A stretch of DNA of 64,000 nucleotides. Origin: Bagarius yarrelli (taxonomy: Eukaryota; Chordata; Actinopteri; Siluriformes; Sisoridae). The stretch spans positions 2,725,354-2,789,353 of the forward strand of contig VCAZ01000042.1 of the NCBI GenBank assembly GCA_005784505.1, written 5' to 3'. Numbering within the stretch: the first letter of the stretch is position 1; every line of letters begins with the position of its first letter. This document shows positions 44,401 to 56,110 of this stretch, piece after piece. A program made the position numbers and the translations under genes. The notes under the pieces were generated by a model that saw nothing but the letters and a program-made list of their open reading frames with translations, was not told where the DNA came from and did no database searches.

Positions 44401-44754
44401 TCTTCCATTTCTTCTCTTATTTACAGACAGAAAGACAGACAGGACACAGATAGACAGTCAGATCTTCTGCTGGGCGCGGTATGACCAAAAAATGATCATG
44501 ACGGTATTTTTATTCATGTCTGATGGGCTTTAAACCACATTTTGTATCAATTCAAGATGACATACTGCAATTGTTTGATTCGCCCTATTTTATGTGTGAA
44601 TATTGTAGAAAAATTCCACACTAATATTAATATAGTTTTAAAAGAAACTTCACAAAATGCTGCCGTTTGTAAACTCAATAGCTCAATACTAGTACATTAG
44701 ATCGCAAATCAGTGTAACAACAACAAAAACTGTTGAAAGAGCAGCATCGATTTT

Positions 44755-45000
44755 TTTAAATGTCAAGCGCTGGGTATTTAAGAAAGAGGTGGGTTTTCAA
44801 TCGTCTCTTGAAGACGGCCAGTGACTCTGCTGTTCTGACATTGATGGAAAATTCGTTCCACCATCTTGGTGCCAGAATAGAGAAAAGTCTTGAGGCAGAC
44901 CTACCTTGTGTCCTAGGGGATGGTGGAACAAGCCGAGCAGTACTTGTGGATCTGAGTGAGCGTGTGATGAGTGCTTGGATGTAGGAGAGTGCTGCTTCAA
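44755..45000 (+). repeat. Dispersed repeat fragment with a remembered fish coding pattern
   Basis: The open frame at 44760-44984 reads KRWVFNRLLKTASDSAVLTL and ENSFHHLGARIEKSLEADL. I recall very similar predicted peptides scattered through fish genomes, so I treat it as a transposon-derived repeat of unknown class rather than a gene. Confidence 0.55.
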
Positions 45001-45068
45001 CTTAAACACTATAAACAATCCTCTTCCTCCAGAATTGCAAACTTCTATAATAACTGAACAACATGAAA

Positions 45069-45104
<36 letters not shown>

Positions 45105-45409
45105 TATTTCAACCAATAACGAGAAAAGCTTTACAACTTCCATTAATAAAAACAAATTAGATTCAATTATTCTTTATTTCCATCACATAGGTATTCCAAA
45201 ATGATTAAATAAATATTAAATATATGTCATCGTCTCATCTTTTCTCTGTTTCCGTTTGATTAAGTGTTAGAAAGTTTAAGGCTTTCTCAAGCTGTACAGC
45301 TGACCTATCTAATTTACGGGCTATCATGCATTAAACAAAGATTGCTGTTGGACTAAAACTAAATGTATTGCTGTCCAGTAACATTTCTAAACATCATTTC
45401 ACTAAAAAA
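45001..45409. other. Intergenic, unassigned
   Basis: Only a (CA)n run at about 45076-45104 was recognised. Confidence 0.45.
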
Positions 45410-48060
45410 CTAATTATATTTAATCAATGAATTAATTATGACAAACAACCTGGATTTTAGGTTTCTAAATGAAACGTGGCTAGAAGACAGCTGTAGTGCA
45501 ACAGTCCACTGAGTCAGCCCCTCCTAATATTTCTTTTTGAGTGTATGTGGGAAAGGGGGTGGTTGTAGCTAGCTTTATTTAAAATTGTCATCAATGCAAA
45601 AACAGTGTCATTTGTTCAGTATGTGTCTTTTGAATATTTAGGTATTGCTTAAAGGAGCTCCATACATTCTATTCATCATTATTTACAGGCCTCCAAAATA
45701 TTCTACAGCCTTGTTGAAGAGTTACTGAAAGTTATCAATGATTTCCTCAGAGTTTGACTGTTTTTTTGCTATAGGGAGCGGATGAACCTAAACACAATCG
45801 TGGATTCACTCTTCTTTATAGATATAAACATTTTATCTACTGTTATTAAGGATGGAGCGCTATCTAATTACTTCTGTATTTTTAAATCATATATCGATCT
45901 GTGCTACCACTACAGCAAGATTCATTAATGAGAACACCAGTGCACTGTTTATGAAGGTTATATCTTTAACATTAATCATACCTGCAGGCTCTGTTGATCT
46001 TCTTCTTGATTCCTTCAGTGTTATTAATGATTTTGTTCCTGTGAAAGTCAGTAAGAAAACTGGCAGGCAAAAAAACCCCTTGGAGAAACTCAACAGCAGC
46101 ACAAAACCCTCCTGAAAAAACAATCTGGATAAACACCATGTTGAGCAACTATAGACTGATATCGAATCTTCCTTTTACAGGCAAGATAATTAAAAAGGTT
46201 GTTTTTAAAGGTTGGTTTTGAACAACTACTTAATCTCAACTGGACACCTGGACAATTTTCTGGGATGGTCCTTAAATAGGTCATACCTAGAAGGGAGAGA
46301 TTATTATGTGAGTGTAGGAGACCATAAGACTGAGTCTAAAAAAATTATTTTAAAGAAGTGTGTGGATTCACAAGTACGATGTCAGACACAGTAATCTGCT
46401 CTGGTCCCCTTCCTGCTTACCGCGGTGACGAGATACATTGCAGACTGTCATCACTTAATAGCACCCCTCCTGGGGTGGTGCCGCTCTTCTTTCTAGAAAA
46501 TTGGCAAATAGTCTTAGAGTTGGCACTCGACTAACTGGAGCCCAGGTCAGAAAGGAGACAGTCTGGCTAAACTGTCTGTCTGATAGCCATCTCACCTCAC
46601 ATGCCGCACAGAATTCAGTTAATTCACAGCACGTAGAGACTCTTAGAAGATATCACACTAAAGGGACTGTGTCTGTTCCCTGAACTAGAAAATACAATAA
46701 ACGTCTAAACCAGCTTAATCGAAACAATTTAATAAAAAATTCATGCAACACAGAGAAACAAACATTAAAGTTTGGTTTACTAAATATCAGGTCCCTTACT
46801 GCGAAAGCACTTTTTGTAATGATATGATCACTAGTTATGATCTAGATGTGCTCTTCTTGACAGAAACCTGGCTAAACCTAGATGATTACAATATTTTAAA
46901 GGAGTATACACTCCAAAATTACTGTTATAAACATGAGCCGCATCCAGAAGGTAAAAGCGGAGGGGTTGCATCAATTTATAATAATATTTTCAGTGTTTCT
47001 TAGAGATCAGGTTTCAGGTATAAATCATTTGAAGTAATGGTGTTCATCTAACATTATCCAAAGAAATAGGTGCTAACAATAAATCTCCTGTAATGTTTGT
47101 ACTGGCTACTGTATACAGGCCACCAGGACACCATACAGACTTTATTAATGAATCATAAATCGAATGGCATCTACACCAACATATGTCTGTTTTTGGTTTT
47201 TCCGAGCTCACCATCGCCTCCATCACTTGGAGACAATAAGGCAGTTTCTCAGTGATCTCTTGTCTTCTAAACGGCATTCCGGACCAAGACCACGGGAAAC
47301 TTTGCTGCAGTATGGGTAACCTACTGGTTCATCTGGTCAGAGGAGAAACTGACCCCCGACTGAGCCTAGTTTATTCCAAGGTTTTTTTCTCCATTCTTTC
47401 ACTAATGGAGTTTGGTTCCTTGCCGACGTCGCCTCTGGCTTGCTTAGTTGGGGAAATTTATAGATATCAATCAAATTGAGTGTTTTAATGAATGTTTAAT
47501 ATTGTTGTTTCTGATGTATTTCTGTAAAGCTGCTTTGAAACAATCTTGACATGACTAAATGGACATCTCTGATTTGAGGAGTCCACAAGGCTCAATTCTT
47601 GCACCACTCTTGTTCAATCTTTATATGATCCCACTAATTTGAATAATGAGAAAAAACTAAATTGCCTTTCACAGCTATGCAGATTAACCCTTAGGTTTAT
47701 CTTTTCTTATCGCCAAATGACTACAGCCTTTTGACTTGCTCTGCAAATGAATTGATTATGTGCCAAAATGTTTTTCAGTTAAACAAGAAGAAAACTGAAG
47801 TCAATGCTTTTGAAAACAAAGATGAAGTTTTCAAGGTGAATGCAGACCTCGATTCTAGGATTTAAACAACCAAAAATCAAGTCAGGAATCTTGCTGTGAT
47901 TCTGGATTCTTAGTTTCAGTTTTAGTTGTCATGTCAAGGCAATAACTAAATCAGCGAACTATCACCTTTAAAAATATTGCCAGAATTCAGGGTTTTGTTA
48001 CCAGTCAGGATCTGGAGACTCTTGTTTATATCTTTATCAGCAGTAGACTGGATTATCACA
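45410..48060 (+). mobile_element. L2-type LINE remnant (copy A), split by a second L2 (copy B)
   Basis: Endonuclease traces come first (NETWLEDSC, CRGKGGGVAALFK, then RPPKYSTALL), followed by an endonuclease-RT linker frame (45852-46115) and RT pieces NYRLISNLPFTGKIIKKVVF and NRSYLEGRDYYVSVGDHKTE up to about 46385. The RT resumes at about 47567 with SPQGSILAPLLFNLYMIPL and the later C-terminal region to about 48060. The break between them is filled by copy B. Many stops; not functional. Confidence 0.8.
46400..47566 (+). mobile_element. L2-type LINE (copy B), internally deleted, nested in copy A
   Basis: A 5' leader (GATATCACACTAAAGGGACT near 46650), then the endonuclease start (DLDVLFLTETWLNLDDYNIL; EGKSGGVAS; YRPPGHHTDFINES). 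At about 47160 it jumps directly to the 3' tail found also at 54850 and 63690: GACAATAAGGCAGTTT, TGGAGTTTGGTTCCTTGCCG, TCTGGCTTGCTTAGTTGGGG, AAAGCTGCTTTGAAACAATC. All RT coding is missing. Confidence 0.8.
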
Positions 48061-49668
48061 CACACTCCTGATCGTCCTTTCCAAGAAGATCATTAAGCAC
48101 TATTTAACTTTCATTACTCATTCCCTCACTTTCTACTGCACTATTATAAAGATGACCTCTGACCCCTGTTCCCGTCATCATTTTTTGTTTGTTTGCAGAT
48201 GTAGAAATAAGCATGCTAATTAAGTATGTGGTAAAATATGCAAATGCATTTTAACATTATTTCTGAAAAACAGCAACTATAATCTAAGGTAAACAATCAG
48301 AAAGTTGTTGGGGTGATTAGAAAATGATGTGTCTTCAGGAGATTTATGAAGTAAAACTGCTCTGATTTCTGTAAACGCATCATTGCAGATTCGAAACTTT
48401 TGAACGCGGCGCTAAAAACCCATCAAACAGATGCAATCAGAGGAAAAATAACATGATACTTTACAGACTGCAGATTTGATCGTTTGCAGGAATGCTGAAA
48501 AAAATCTATAATTACGGGACATGACGTTATTTTGGTTCAAAACAACATGCACTATTTAACTTTCAAATACAGGATGATACTCTGAGCATTGTTTTAATGC
48601 TTTATTAGCGATATTCAGTATAAACCGTTAAACCGCCCAGAACTAATAGATAAATCATGAACCTAAAGAAAGTTTAAAAAATCATCATGACTGAGCAGAA
48701 CATGTAGGAGTCAGGAGACATTACACATTCCCTCACTTTCTAGTGCACTATTATAAAGATGACCTCTGACCCCTCTTCCTGTCATAATTTTTTTTTTGTT
48801 CGCAGATGTAGAAATAAGCATGCTAATTATCAGCACGTACGCTACTTTCTTAATTAGAGGTCAGTCTAATGCTGCTCCTTGCCGGTGCTCAACCCTCAAA
48901 CCCTACAATTAAAAGAAGAGCAAAAAGAAGCTAACTTTAACAGAAGTGTTTAAAAAGGACATGACCTTTTCTTAAGAATTTATGATTTAGTTTAAAAAAT
49001 GACAGGACAAATTAATGAGAAGGTGAACTGCTGTACACGCTGCAACACCTGGGAGGTTAATCAGGCAGGGTTACTCGAGGTCAAACCAAGCAGACAGAAA
49101 AACAGGAGATAAAATGAAGAAATAGAAGACTGGACTGATGTAAGACGAAGAAAAACAGAATCATTTCACTTTTAAATCAACATTTTTCTCACTGTATTGT
49201 AAATATATACTACAGATTGACCAAGAAACAAGATTTTTTCCATCATCAGATATTAGTTTTGTAATATCAGATCCATCAAATTTCAAAAATTGATGAGGCA
49301 ACCAACAAAGGCGTTTATGGGTAAATTAAATTAATTTGCTTTAATTTATTTACTTAATTTAAACAAATGAGTCCAATGATAATCCACTTCAGTATAACTT
49401 CAAGTGGAAGACCAAATCACAATAAAGATTATTTAAATTCATATTGTTTTCATTTTTTTTTGTAATTTAAGTTCCCTGTTGTTCATTCTGACATTGTGTT
49501 GAGTGCAGCCTTTGGCACAACCGGGCCCCTTAGGCAAGACAACTCAACAGTAGGCTTCTGGCAGAAAGGTGGCACTAATAACCCTGGCAGGACTTCAAAG
49601 CGCTCCTGACGGGCATCCCAGGGGGGAGAAATCTGACCACTTCCGACAGGGGGATGGAATTGAGCTCT
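48061..49668. other. Intergenic with a 105-bp direct repeat pair
   Basis: 48117-48222 and 48725-48830 are near-identical direct copies (ATTCCCTCACTTTCTASTGC, GATGACCTCTGACCCCT, GATGTAGAAATAAGCATGCT). The rest of the region shows nothing recognisable. Confidence 0.8.
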
Positions 49669-49669
49669 G

Positions 49670-49866
49670 GGGAAGTGATGGCTTATGGTTAAGATGTTGG
49701 ATTACCAACCCGAAGATTGTGGGTTCGATTCCCAGCTCCACCAAGCTACCACCGCTGGGCCCCTGAGCAAGGCCCTTAACCCCCAATCGCTCAGTTGTAT
49801 AACTGAGATAAATGTAAGTCGCTCTGGATAAGAGCATCTGCCAAATACTGTAAATGTAAATGTACT
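49670..49866 (+). mobile_element. tRNA-derived SINE, best preserved copy in the window
   Basis: GTGATGGCTTATGGTTAAGA (A box), GTGGGTTCGATTCCCAGC (B box), ACCACCGCTGGGCCCCTGAG, CAAGGCCCTTAACCCCCAAT, GTAAGTCGCTCTGGATAAGA and TGCCAAATACTGTAAATG. It provides the reference order of parts for the other copies. Confidence 0.95.
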
Positions 49867-50659
49867 CACTGCCAAATGGTCAACAAAAGAGCGAACTCCT
49901 CCTCTACTTGCCTATGGCCCCATGCTGAACTTTGGCACCAGTGACCAGCCACATGACCTATCTGATGCGGGATAACCTATCTGATGTGTGAATCAACCTA
50001 CCCAAGGGTTAGGGTTAGAGTTCCCTACCCAGCAGCGGGCCCCATAGGGAAGATGTGCAGTGGACAGGACCACAGCTATGCGATTTAGTTCGCCAGGCAG
50101 CCACTCAGGTTCAAGGGCATTCTGAAGTACGAGGCGAGAATAATCGATCCCGTCCACAGGGTCGAGATGAAGCAGGGGTGAAGGCGTGTGTCCATCATTG
50201 TGTTTGGTCTCTATATGCTAACAGGAGAACTTCAGAGACCTGTCAGCCACAACATCATTCAGGCCCTTGATACAAGCTGAAGTGGTGGATATTTGTCGAC
50301 TGGTGATCCTCCTGGAGGGAGGACCAGAGATGTGGCATTGGACAGGTGTTTTTCTGCCTCCTCTTAAAGATGCCTCTTTCTGATTGCACTCACCTTAAAT
50401 AAGAGGGTGGGAGTCGTTTAAGCCCTCTCCGTTAAATGAGCATGCCCAGAATATGGCCCGCCAGACAAGTTGTCCTGAGACCACAAGCAAAAAAATACTT
50501 TTTAAAAACACCAGACGACAACAATTTGGTGTATTGCAGGGAGCAGATTTACAACCTATCGTACGTTGTACCTATATGTCACCGTCTAGTGGTTACACCT
50601 GGGTAAAACAACAGGGAGAGGAAAAACAAACAAGCAAAAAAACCAAACACTTACGATCG
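49867..50659. other. Intergenic, possibly decayed DIRS
   Basis: No feature could be proved. The style of the DNA (GC-rich, short frames) and the DIRS fragment that follows make an older part of that element possible. Confidence 0.35.
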
Positions 50660-50912
50660 GATTCCAAAGTCTGACTTTTTGGCATTGATAAGGTTATCTT
50701 TCTCTATGCATTGTTTAGATGCTCTGATTAGCTTTTTGTCTGCTACGGAGGACAGCGGAAGAGGATGCCATCTCCAAACAGAGGATCTCTTACTAGATAG
50801 TAAGCTACACCCAACACATTTGCAAGGTTTTATCTTGGGGTCTTGCGGGGTGCCCTTGACTCAGAGAATAGGTAGGGTGTAGAGCTTGCTATCGGTGCCC
50901 TTGAATGAATGA
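50660..50912 (+). mobile_element. DIRS tyrosine recombinase C-terminal fragment
   Basis: CTATGCATTGTTTAGATGCT, GGATGCCATCTCCAAACAGA and ACACCCAACACATTTGCAAG match, in order, parts of the DIRS copy at 19180-19510 (TPNTFARFY coding). It is deleted between the middle of the recombinase and the HxxR region. The segment ending GAGCTTGCTATCGGTGCCCT matches the end of the 18445 copy. Confidence 0.7.
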
Positions 50913-51182
50913 ATGACTGAATGAAAAGTCAAAATTGATGCATTAAAAGATAGCATCACATAAGACCAAAAGTCCTCCCAAACCAGGATACAAACAGGGA
51001 CCACCTTTTTTTTATCTAGTTTACAAGCAAATGTCTGTAAGAAACTGTCTTTTAGCTCTGGAGTTCTACAGTGTTTCAAGACACCCCACCATTATAAATT
51101 TTATCTGTGACAGTTTACTGTTTAAATTGTCCTCTGGCTTCTCTTACATATTTACCTGTATTTGACCTGTCTTTTTCACTAG

Positions 51183-51949
51183 TTGTCCCTAATTATAATC
51201 CCAGTCAGGCTGGTGCAGGATATGTATGAGAGAAGCAGGACAGTAGTGAGGTGTGCAGTAGGTCAGAGAGAGGAGTTCAAAGTGGAGGTGGGACTGCATC
51301 AGGGATCAGCCCTGAGCCCCTTCTTGTTTGTTGTGGTAATGGATCGGTTGACAGACAAGATCAGACAGGATTCTCCTTGGACAATGATGTTTTCAGATGA
51401 CATTCTGATCTGTAGTGAGAGCAGGGATCAGGTGGAGGAAAACCTGGAGAGGTGGAGGTTTGCTCTGGAAAGAAGAGAAATGAAAGTCAGTTGTAGCAAG
51501 ACAGAGTACATGTGTTTGAATAAAAGGAAGGGAAGTGGAGGAGTGAGATTGCCGGGTGAAAAGGTGAAGAAGGTACAGGAGTATTCGGGGTTGACAGTCC
51601 AGAGCAATGGAGAGTGTGTAAAAGAGGTAAAGAAGCAAGTACAGGCAAAATGAAATGTGTGGAGAAATGTGTCAGGAGTGATGTGTGAAAGGAGAATAGG
51701 TGTACAAGACAGTGGTAAGACCAGCGATGATGTATGGTTTAGAGACAGTGGTGCACAGGAAGAGACAGGTAGCAGAGCTGAAAGTAGCAGAGCTAAATAT
51801 GTTGAGGTTTTCTTTGGGAGTGATGAGGTTGGTCAGGATTAGAAACAAGTTCCTCTGGGGACAGGTCATGTTAGATGTTTTGGAGAGAAAGTCAGGGGAG
51901 ACAGATTAAGGTGGTTTGGACATGTACTGAGGAGGGATAGTGAATATAT
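51183..51949 (+). mobile_element. RTE-like LINE fragment, reverse transcriptase
   Basis: Encodes the middle and end of an RTE-type RT: VEVGLHQGSALSPFLFVVVM, then FSDDILICSESRDQVEENLE (FSDD at 51390-51401, where FADD is usual), KVSCSKTEYMCLNKRK and TVQSNGECVKEVKKQVQ. A frame change and stop near 51650 lead to YKTVVRPAMMYGLETV (51700-51909) and RIRNKFL. It stops at 51949, where an L2 begins. Upstream end is truncated too. Confidence 0.9.
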
Positions 51950-54900
51950 TAGACAACACGTTTCAGGTCCTACTCATAATAAAAATCATACTCTAGATTT
52001 AATACTCTCACATGAAATTGATGCTAATGACGTTGAAATTCTGTAACAAAGCGATGATATTTCGGATCATTTTCTAATTCTGTGAAAACTTAATATAGCT
52101 AAAACTGTAAATTATAAAACCTGTTAAAAGTATGTAAGAACCATTACTTCTACCACAGAAGACTGTTTTGTAAGTAATCTTCCTGATTTATACAAATTTT
52201 CCAGCATATCCAATTGCTCAGAAAAACTCGATGATGTAATTGAAAATATGGAGACTGTCTTTTCTAGTACTTTAAATACAGTTGCTCCATTATGCTTAAA
52301 AAAGATAAAGGAAAATAGTTTGGCACCGGGGTATAATGAGCATACACTCGCCTTAAAGAGGGCAGCCCGAAAAGTGGAGCGCAGCTGGAGAAAAACTAAA
52401 CTAGAGGTATTTCGTACTGCATGGCGGGATAGTAACCTGTCCTACAGAAATGCATTAAAACAGCTAGATCTGATTACTTTTCATCTCTTCTAGAAGAGAA
52501 CAAACATAAACCCAGGTATTTATTCAATACAGTGGATAAGTTAACTAATAACAAAGCATCAACATGTGTCGACATTTCCCATCAGCACAGCAGTGATGAA
52601 TTTATGAATTAGATTAGATTTAACTTTATTGTCATTGTGAAAGGTACATGTACAGAGCCAATGAAATGCAGTTAGCATCTAACCAGAAGTGCACAAGCTA
52701 CAAAAAATAGCAATGTAATAAATAGAGTATGAGGTTATTATTTATGAGTAAATAATGGACAGAAGGTATATGGATAGAATATAGGTGTAACAATAGATAG
52801 TTATAGATGGTGCAAAGATGCATAATGATAAGGTAGTGCAAAGTACAGAAGTGGCAGTGCAGTAGTAATTAATACTGTATATCAGCTGTTCAGTGCAGAA
52901 ACAGCCACAGAAAAGAAGCTGTTTTTCAGTCTGTTTGTGCGGCTCTGAGGCATCGGTAGCGTCTGCCTGATGGGAGAAGAGTGAACAGTCCGTGGTTGGG
53001 GTGAGATTTTTGTGTATGTTCTCCAGGGTGGGTAGCTGAGTGCCAATGATTCGTTAGGCGGTTTTCATCACCCTTTGAAGGGCTGTGCAGTCTGAAGCAG
53101 TGCAGCTGCTGTACCATACTGAGATGCAGTTTGTGAGGATGTTTTCGATGGTACTGCGGTAAAAGTTCTTCAGTATCCTGTTGCTGAGATGGGACTTTGT
53201 AAGTCTCCTCAGAAAAATTAATTACTTTAATTCTAAGATCAATGCTATTAGAGATAAAATTGCGAACATGCAGCAGACAGCTGCAGTATTGCATCAGATA
53301 GTGCGCCATAGATCCCCCGAGGAACAATTCCACTCGTTCAGTACTATAGGAGAGGAAGAACTTTATAAACTTATTAAATCATCTAAACCAACAACATGTA
53401 TGTTAGACCCGATTTCGTCTAAGCTCCTAAAAGTGGTAAGTCATAGGTCCGCTTCTGAATTTAATTAATTCATCGATGTCATTAGGATACGTTCCCAAAA
53501 CATTTAAACTAGCTGTTATCTCATTAAAAAACCACAACTTGATCCCAATGATCTAAGATACTTGAAAGGGTTGTATCTTCACAACTAACTTTTTTCTCAG
53601 AGAAAAGTGATATTTATGAAGATTTCCAGTCAGGATTTATACAAATGACTTGCTGCTATCAGCTGATAATGGTTGACTCTGTGCTAATGGACCTCAGTGC
53701 TGCATTTGACACTCTCAACCACATCATTCTTTTAAATAGATTAGAAAGCCTTGTTGGCATCGGTGGAAGTGCCTCTAGCATGGTTTAAATCCTACTTATC
53801 TTACCGCCAACAATTTGTAGCAGTGAAGGAAGAGGTATCATATTGCTCGCAAGTAATGTATGGAGTACCCCAAGGCTCATTTCTAGGACCGTTAGTTTTT
53901 ACACTTTACATGTTACCCTTGGGAGATATTATTAGGAAACATGCTATGCTGATGACACTTAGCTATACATTTCTTCGCAACCTGGCGAAACTTACCAGCT
54001 GATATAAAACTGGATGACAAATAATTTCATATTGCTGAGTCCTGAAAAAAAAAACAGAGGTGTTAATTATCGGCAATAAAGCCTTTGCCTCTAATAATCT
54101 AAATCACTGCCTAACACTTGATGGCTACTCTGTCAACCCTTCATCGTTAGTTAGAAACTTAGGTGTGCTTTTTGACAGTAATCTTTCCTTTGGGAGCCAC
54201 ATTTCCAGCATCTGTAAAAATGCATTTTATCATCTTAAAAATATATCTAAACTACGACCTATGCTCTCGAGGTCAAATGCAGAAACTTTAGACTATTGTA
54301 ACGCTTTACTGGGTGGTTGTTCTGCACACCTAATAAACAAGCTCCAGCTGGTCCAAAACATAGCAGCTGGAGTTATGACTAGAACCAAAAATATGATCAT
54401 ATTATCCCGGTTCTGTCAACACTGCACTGGCTCTCTATTAAATATTGAATAGATTTTAAAATCTTATTAATTACTTATAAAGCCCTAAATGGCTTAGCAC
54501 CTTGGTACCTGAGTAAGCTCCTATCCTATTATAGTCCTCCACATCCGCTGTGCTCTCAGGACTTAGGCAATTTGATTATACCTAGAATAACTAAATCAGC
54601 TGCAGGTGGCAGATCCTTCTCTTATCGAGCACCTAAACTTTGGAATAACTTACCTTGCACTATTCGGGAGGCAGACACACTCTGCCAGTTTAAAACTATA
54701 TTAAAAACACATCTCTTTAACCTGGCCTACACATAATACGCACATTTTTATTATTCAAATCCGTTAAAGGATTATCAGGCTGCAATAGTCAGGTCAACCG
54801 GAATCGGTAAACACCACCAATAACACATAATATATTTTGTTTATCACCAGTTGAATTGCATCTACGCTAACATATGTCTGTTCTTTATTATTTGGACAAG

Positions 54901-54960
54901 ACCACAGAAACTTTGCTGCAGCACGGGTAACCTACTGGTTAGGTGGAGGCAGATGATTCC
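51950..54960 (+). mobile_element. L2-type LINE, split by another LINE end
   Basis: Endonuclease C-terminus first (LDLILSHEIDANDVEIL, SDDISDHFLIL), a linker to about 52560, then, after the insertion at 52612-53205, the linker continues (FNSKINAIRDKIANMQQTA) and the RT follows: DPISSKLLKV, DLSAAFDTLNHIILLNRLES, GVPQGSFLGPLVFTLYMLPL and YADD at 53945-53956 with an in-frame stop two codons later. NPSSLVRNLGVLFDSNLSFG, then the C-terminal HWLP-type region and a 3' tail (54780-54960). Several shifts and stops; not functional. Confidence 0.9.
52612..53205 (-). mobile_element. Non-LTR retrotransposon 3' end inserted in the L2
   Basis: On the minus strand the start codes for the end of an RT polyprotein: FYRSTIENILTNCISVWYSS, CTASDCTALQRVMKTA, then in another frame FTLLPSGRRYRCLRAAQTD. 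The plus-strand beginning (TTTATTGTCATTGTGAAAGG) is the non-coding 3' end. Relatives are the 25895 copy here. The exact LINE clade is uncertain to me (Rex-like is possible). Confidence 0.8.
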
Positions 54961-55029
54961 CTAATTACAATCCCAGTGTATCCCTTTCAATTTCAGACTC
55001 CTCTATATCTTTTGCCATCTTAAAAGGAG

Positions 55030-56110
55030 TTGGGAATTTTTTGTTTGCTGTGAGGGAATAAAATTACATTATTCAGAGAAAACACCTTTTTAAAAAAATG
55101 TATCATTAATGGGTGAAATAAGTATTTGATCCATTTACAAAAGACTACTTGGTGATAAAATCGTTTGCAGAGGTCAGACGTTTCTTGTAGCTGCCCACCA
55201 AGTTTACATACATCTCATGAGGGATTTTGTTTCACTCCTCTTTGCAGATTCTCCTCAAGTCATTTCGGTTTCCAGTCGGACGTTTGGAAACCTAAACCTT
55301 CTGCTCCCTCCAAAGATTTTCTATGGAATTTTGGTCTGTAGGCTGACTAGACCACTCCAGAACCTTAATGTGGTTCTTCTTGATTCACTCCTTTGTTGTC
55401 TTGGGCGTGTGTTTTAGATCATTGTCATGCTGGAATATCCATTCACAACCCATTTTTAATGCTCTGGTTGAGAGAAGGTGGTTCTTACCCAGAATTTGAT
55501 GGTACATGGCCCCGTCTATCGTTTCTTTGATGTGGTAAAGTTGTCCTCTCCCCTTAGCAGCAAAATGTTTGAAGGTGTGGATAGTGTTCTTAGGATCATA
55601 GGCATAGGCATTCCTCCTCTCCAAACAATACATGTACTTTCTTAAGCAGGGGGACCTTGCGGGCGCTGCAGGATTTCCTTTACTTAATTTACAGATACAA
55701 GTTAAACTAAACTGAGTGTTTTAGTGAGTTTTAATATTGTTTTATTTGATTTGATTATGTAAAGCTGCTTTAACACAATTTCTATTGTTAAAAAGTGCTG
55801 AATAAATAAAGGACCCTTTACTTGACTTTACTGCATAGTGTGTTACCAACTGTTTTCTTGATGACTGTGGTCCCAGCTGCCTTAAGATTATTGACAATAT
55901 CCTCTTGTGTAGTTCTGGGCTAAAACTCTATGAGGTGAGATTTTTCATGGATTCCCAGTCTGAGGGGAGATTGATAGTTATTTTGTGTTGTCACCTTCTC
56001 ACCAAGCTGCTTGGCAATGGTCTTGTAGCCCATTCCAGCCTTGTGTAGGTCTACAATCTTGTCCCTGACATCCTTGGACAGCTATTTGGTTTTGATCATG
56101 CTGGACAGTT
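55030..56110 (-). mobile_element. Tc1-like DNA transposon remnant, split by an L2 tail
   Basis: On the minus strand the transposase N-terminus is at about 56110-55830 (SKDVRDKIVDLHKAGMGYKT, then IAKQLGEKVTT in another frame) and the catalytic part at 55633-55385 (FAAKGRGQLYHIKETIDGAM, FQHDNDLKHT, where the family has HDNDPKHT). Further down, IENLWREQKV and RICKEEWNKIPHEMYVNLVG are readable to about 55170. Stops and a 170-base insertion break it. ATAAGTATTTGATCC near 55120 fits a Tc1 end. Confidence 0.85.
55650..55825 (+). mobile_element. L2 3' tail inserted in the Tc1 remnant
   Basis: AACTGAGTGTTTTAGTGAGT, TGATTATGTAAAGCTGCTTT, AACACAATTTCTATTGTTAA and GAATAAATAAAGGACCC match the tail of L2 copy B. 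It ends in a TTGACTT-type repeat. It separates the two transposase halves. Confidence 0.75.
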
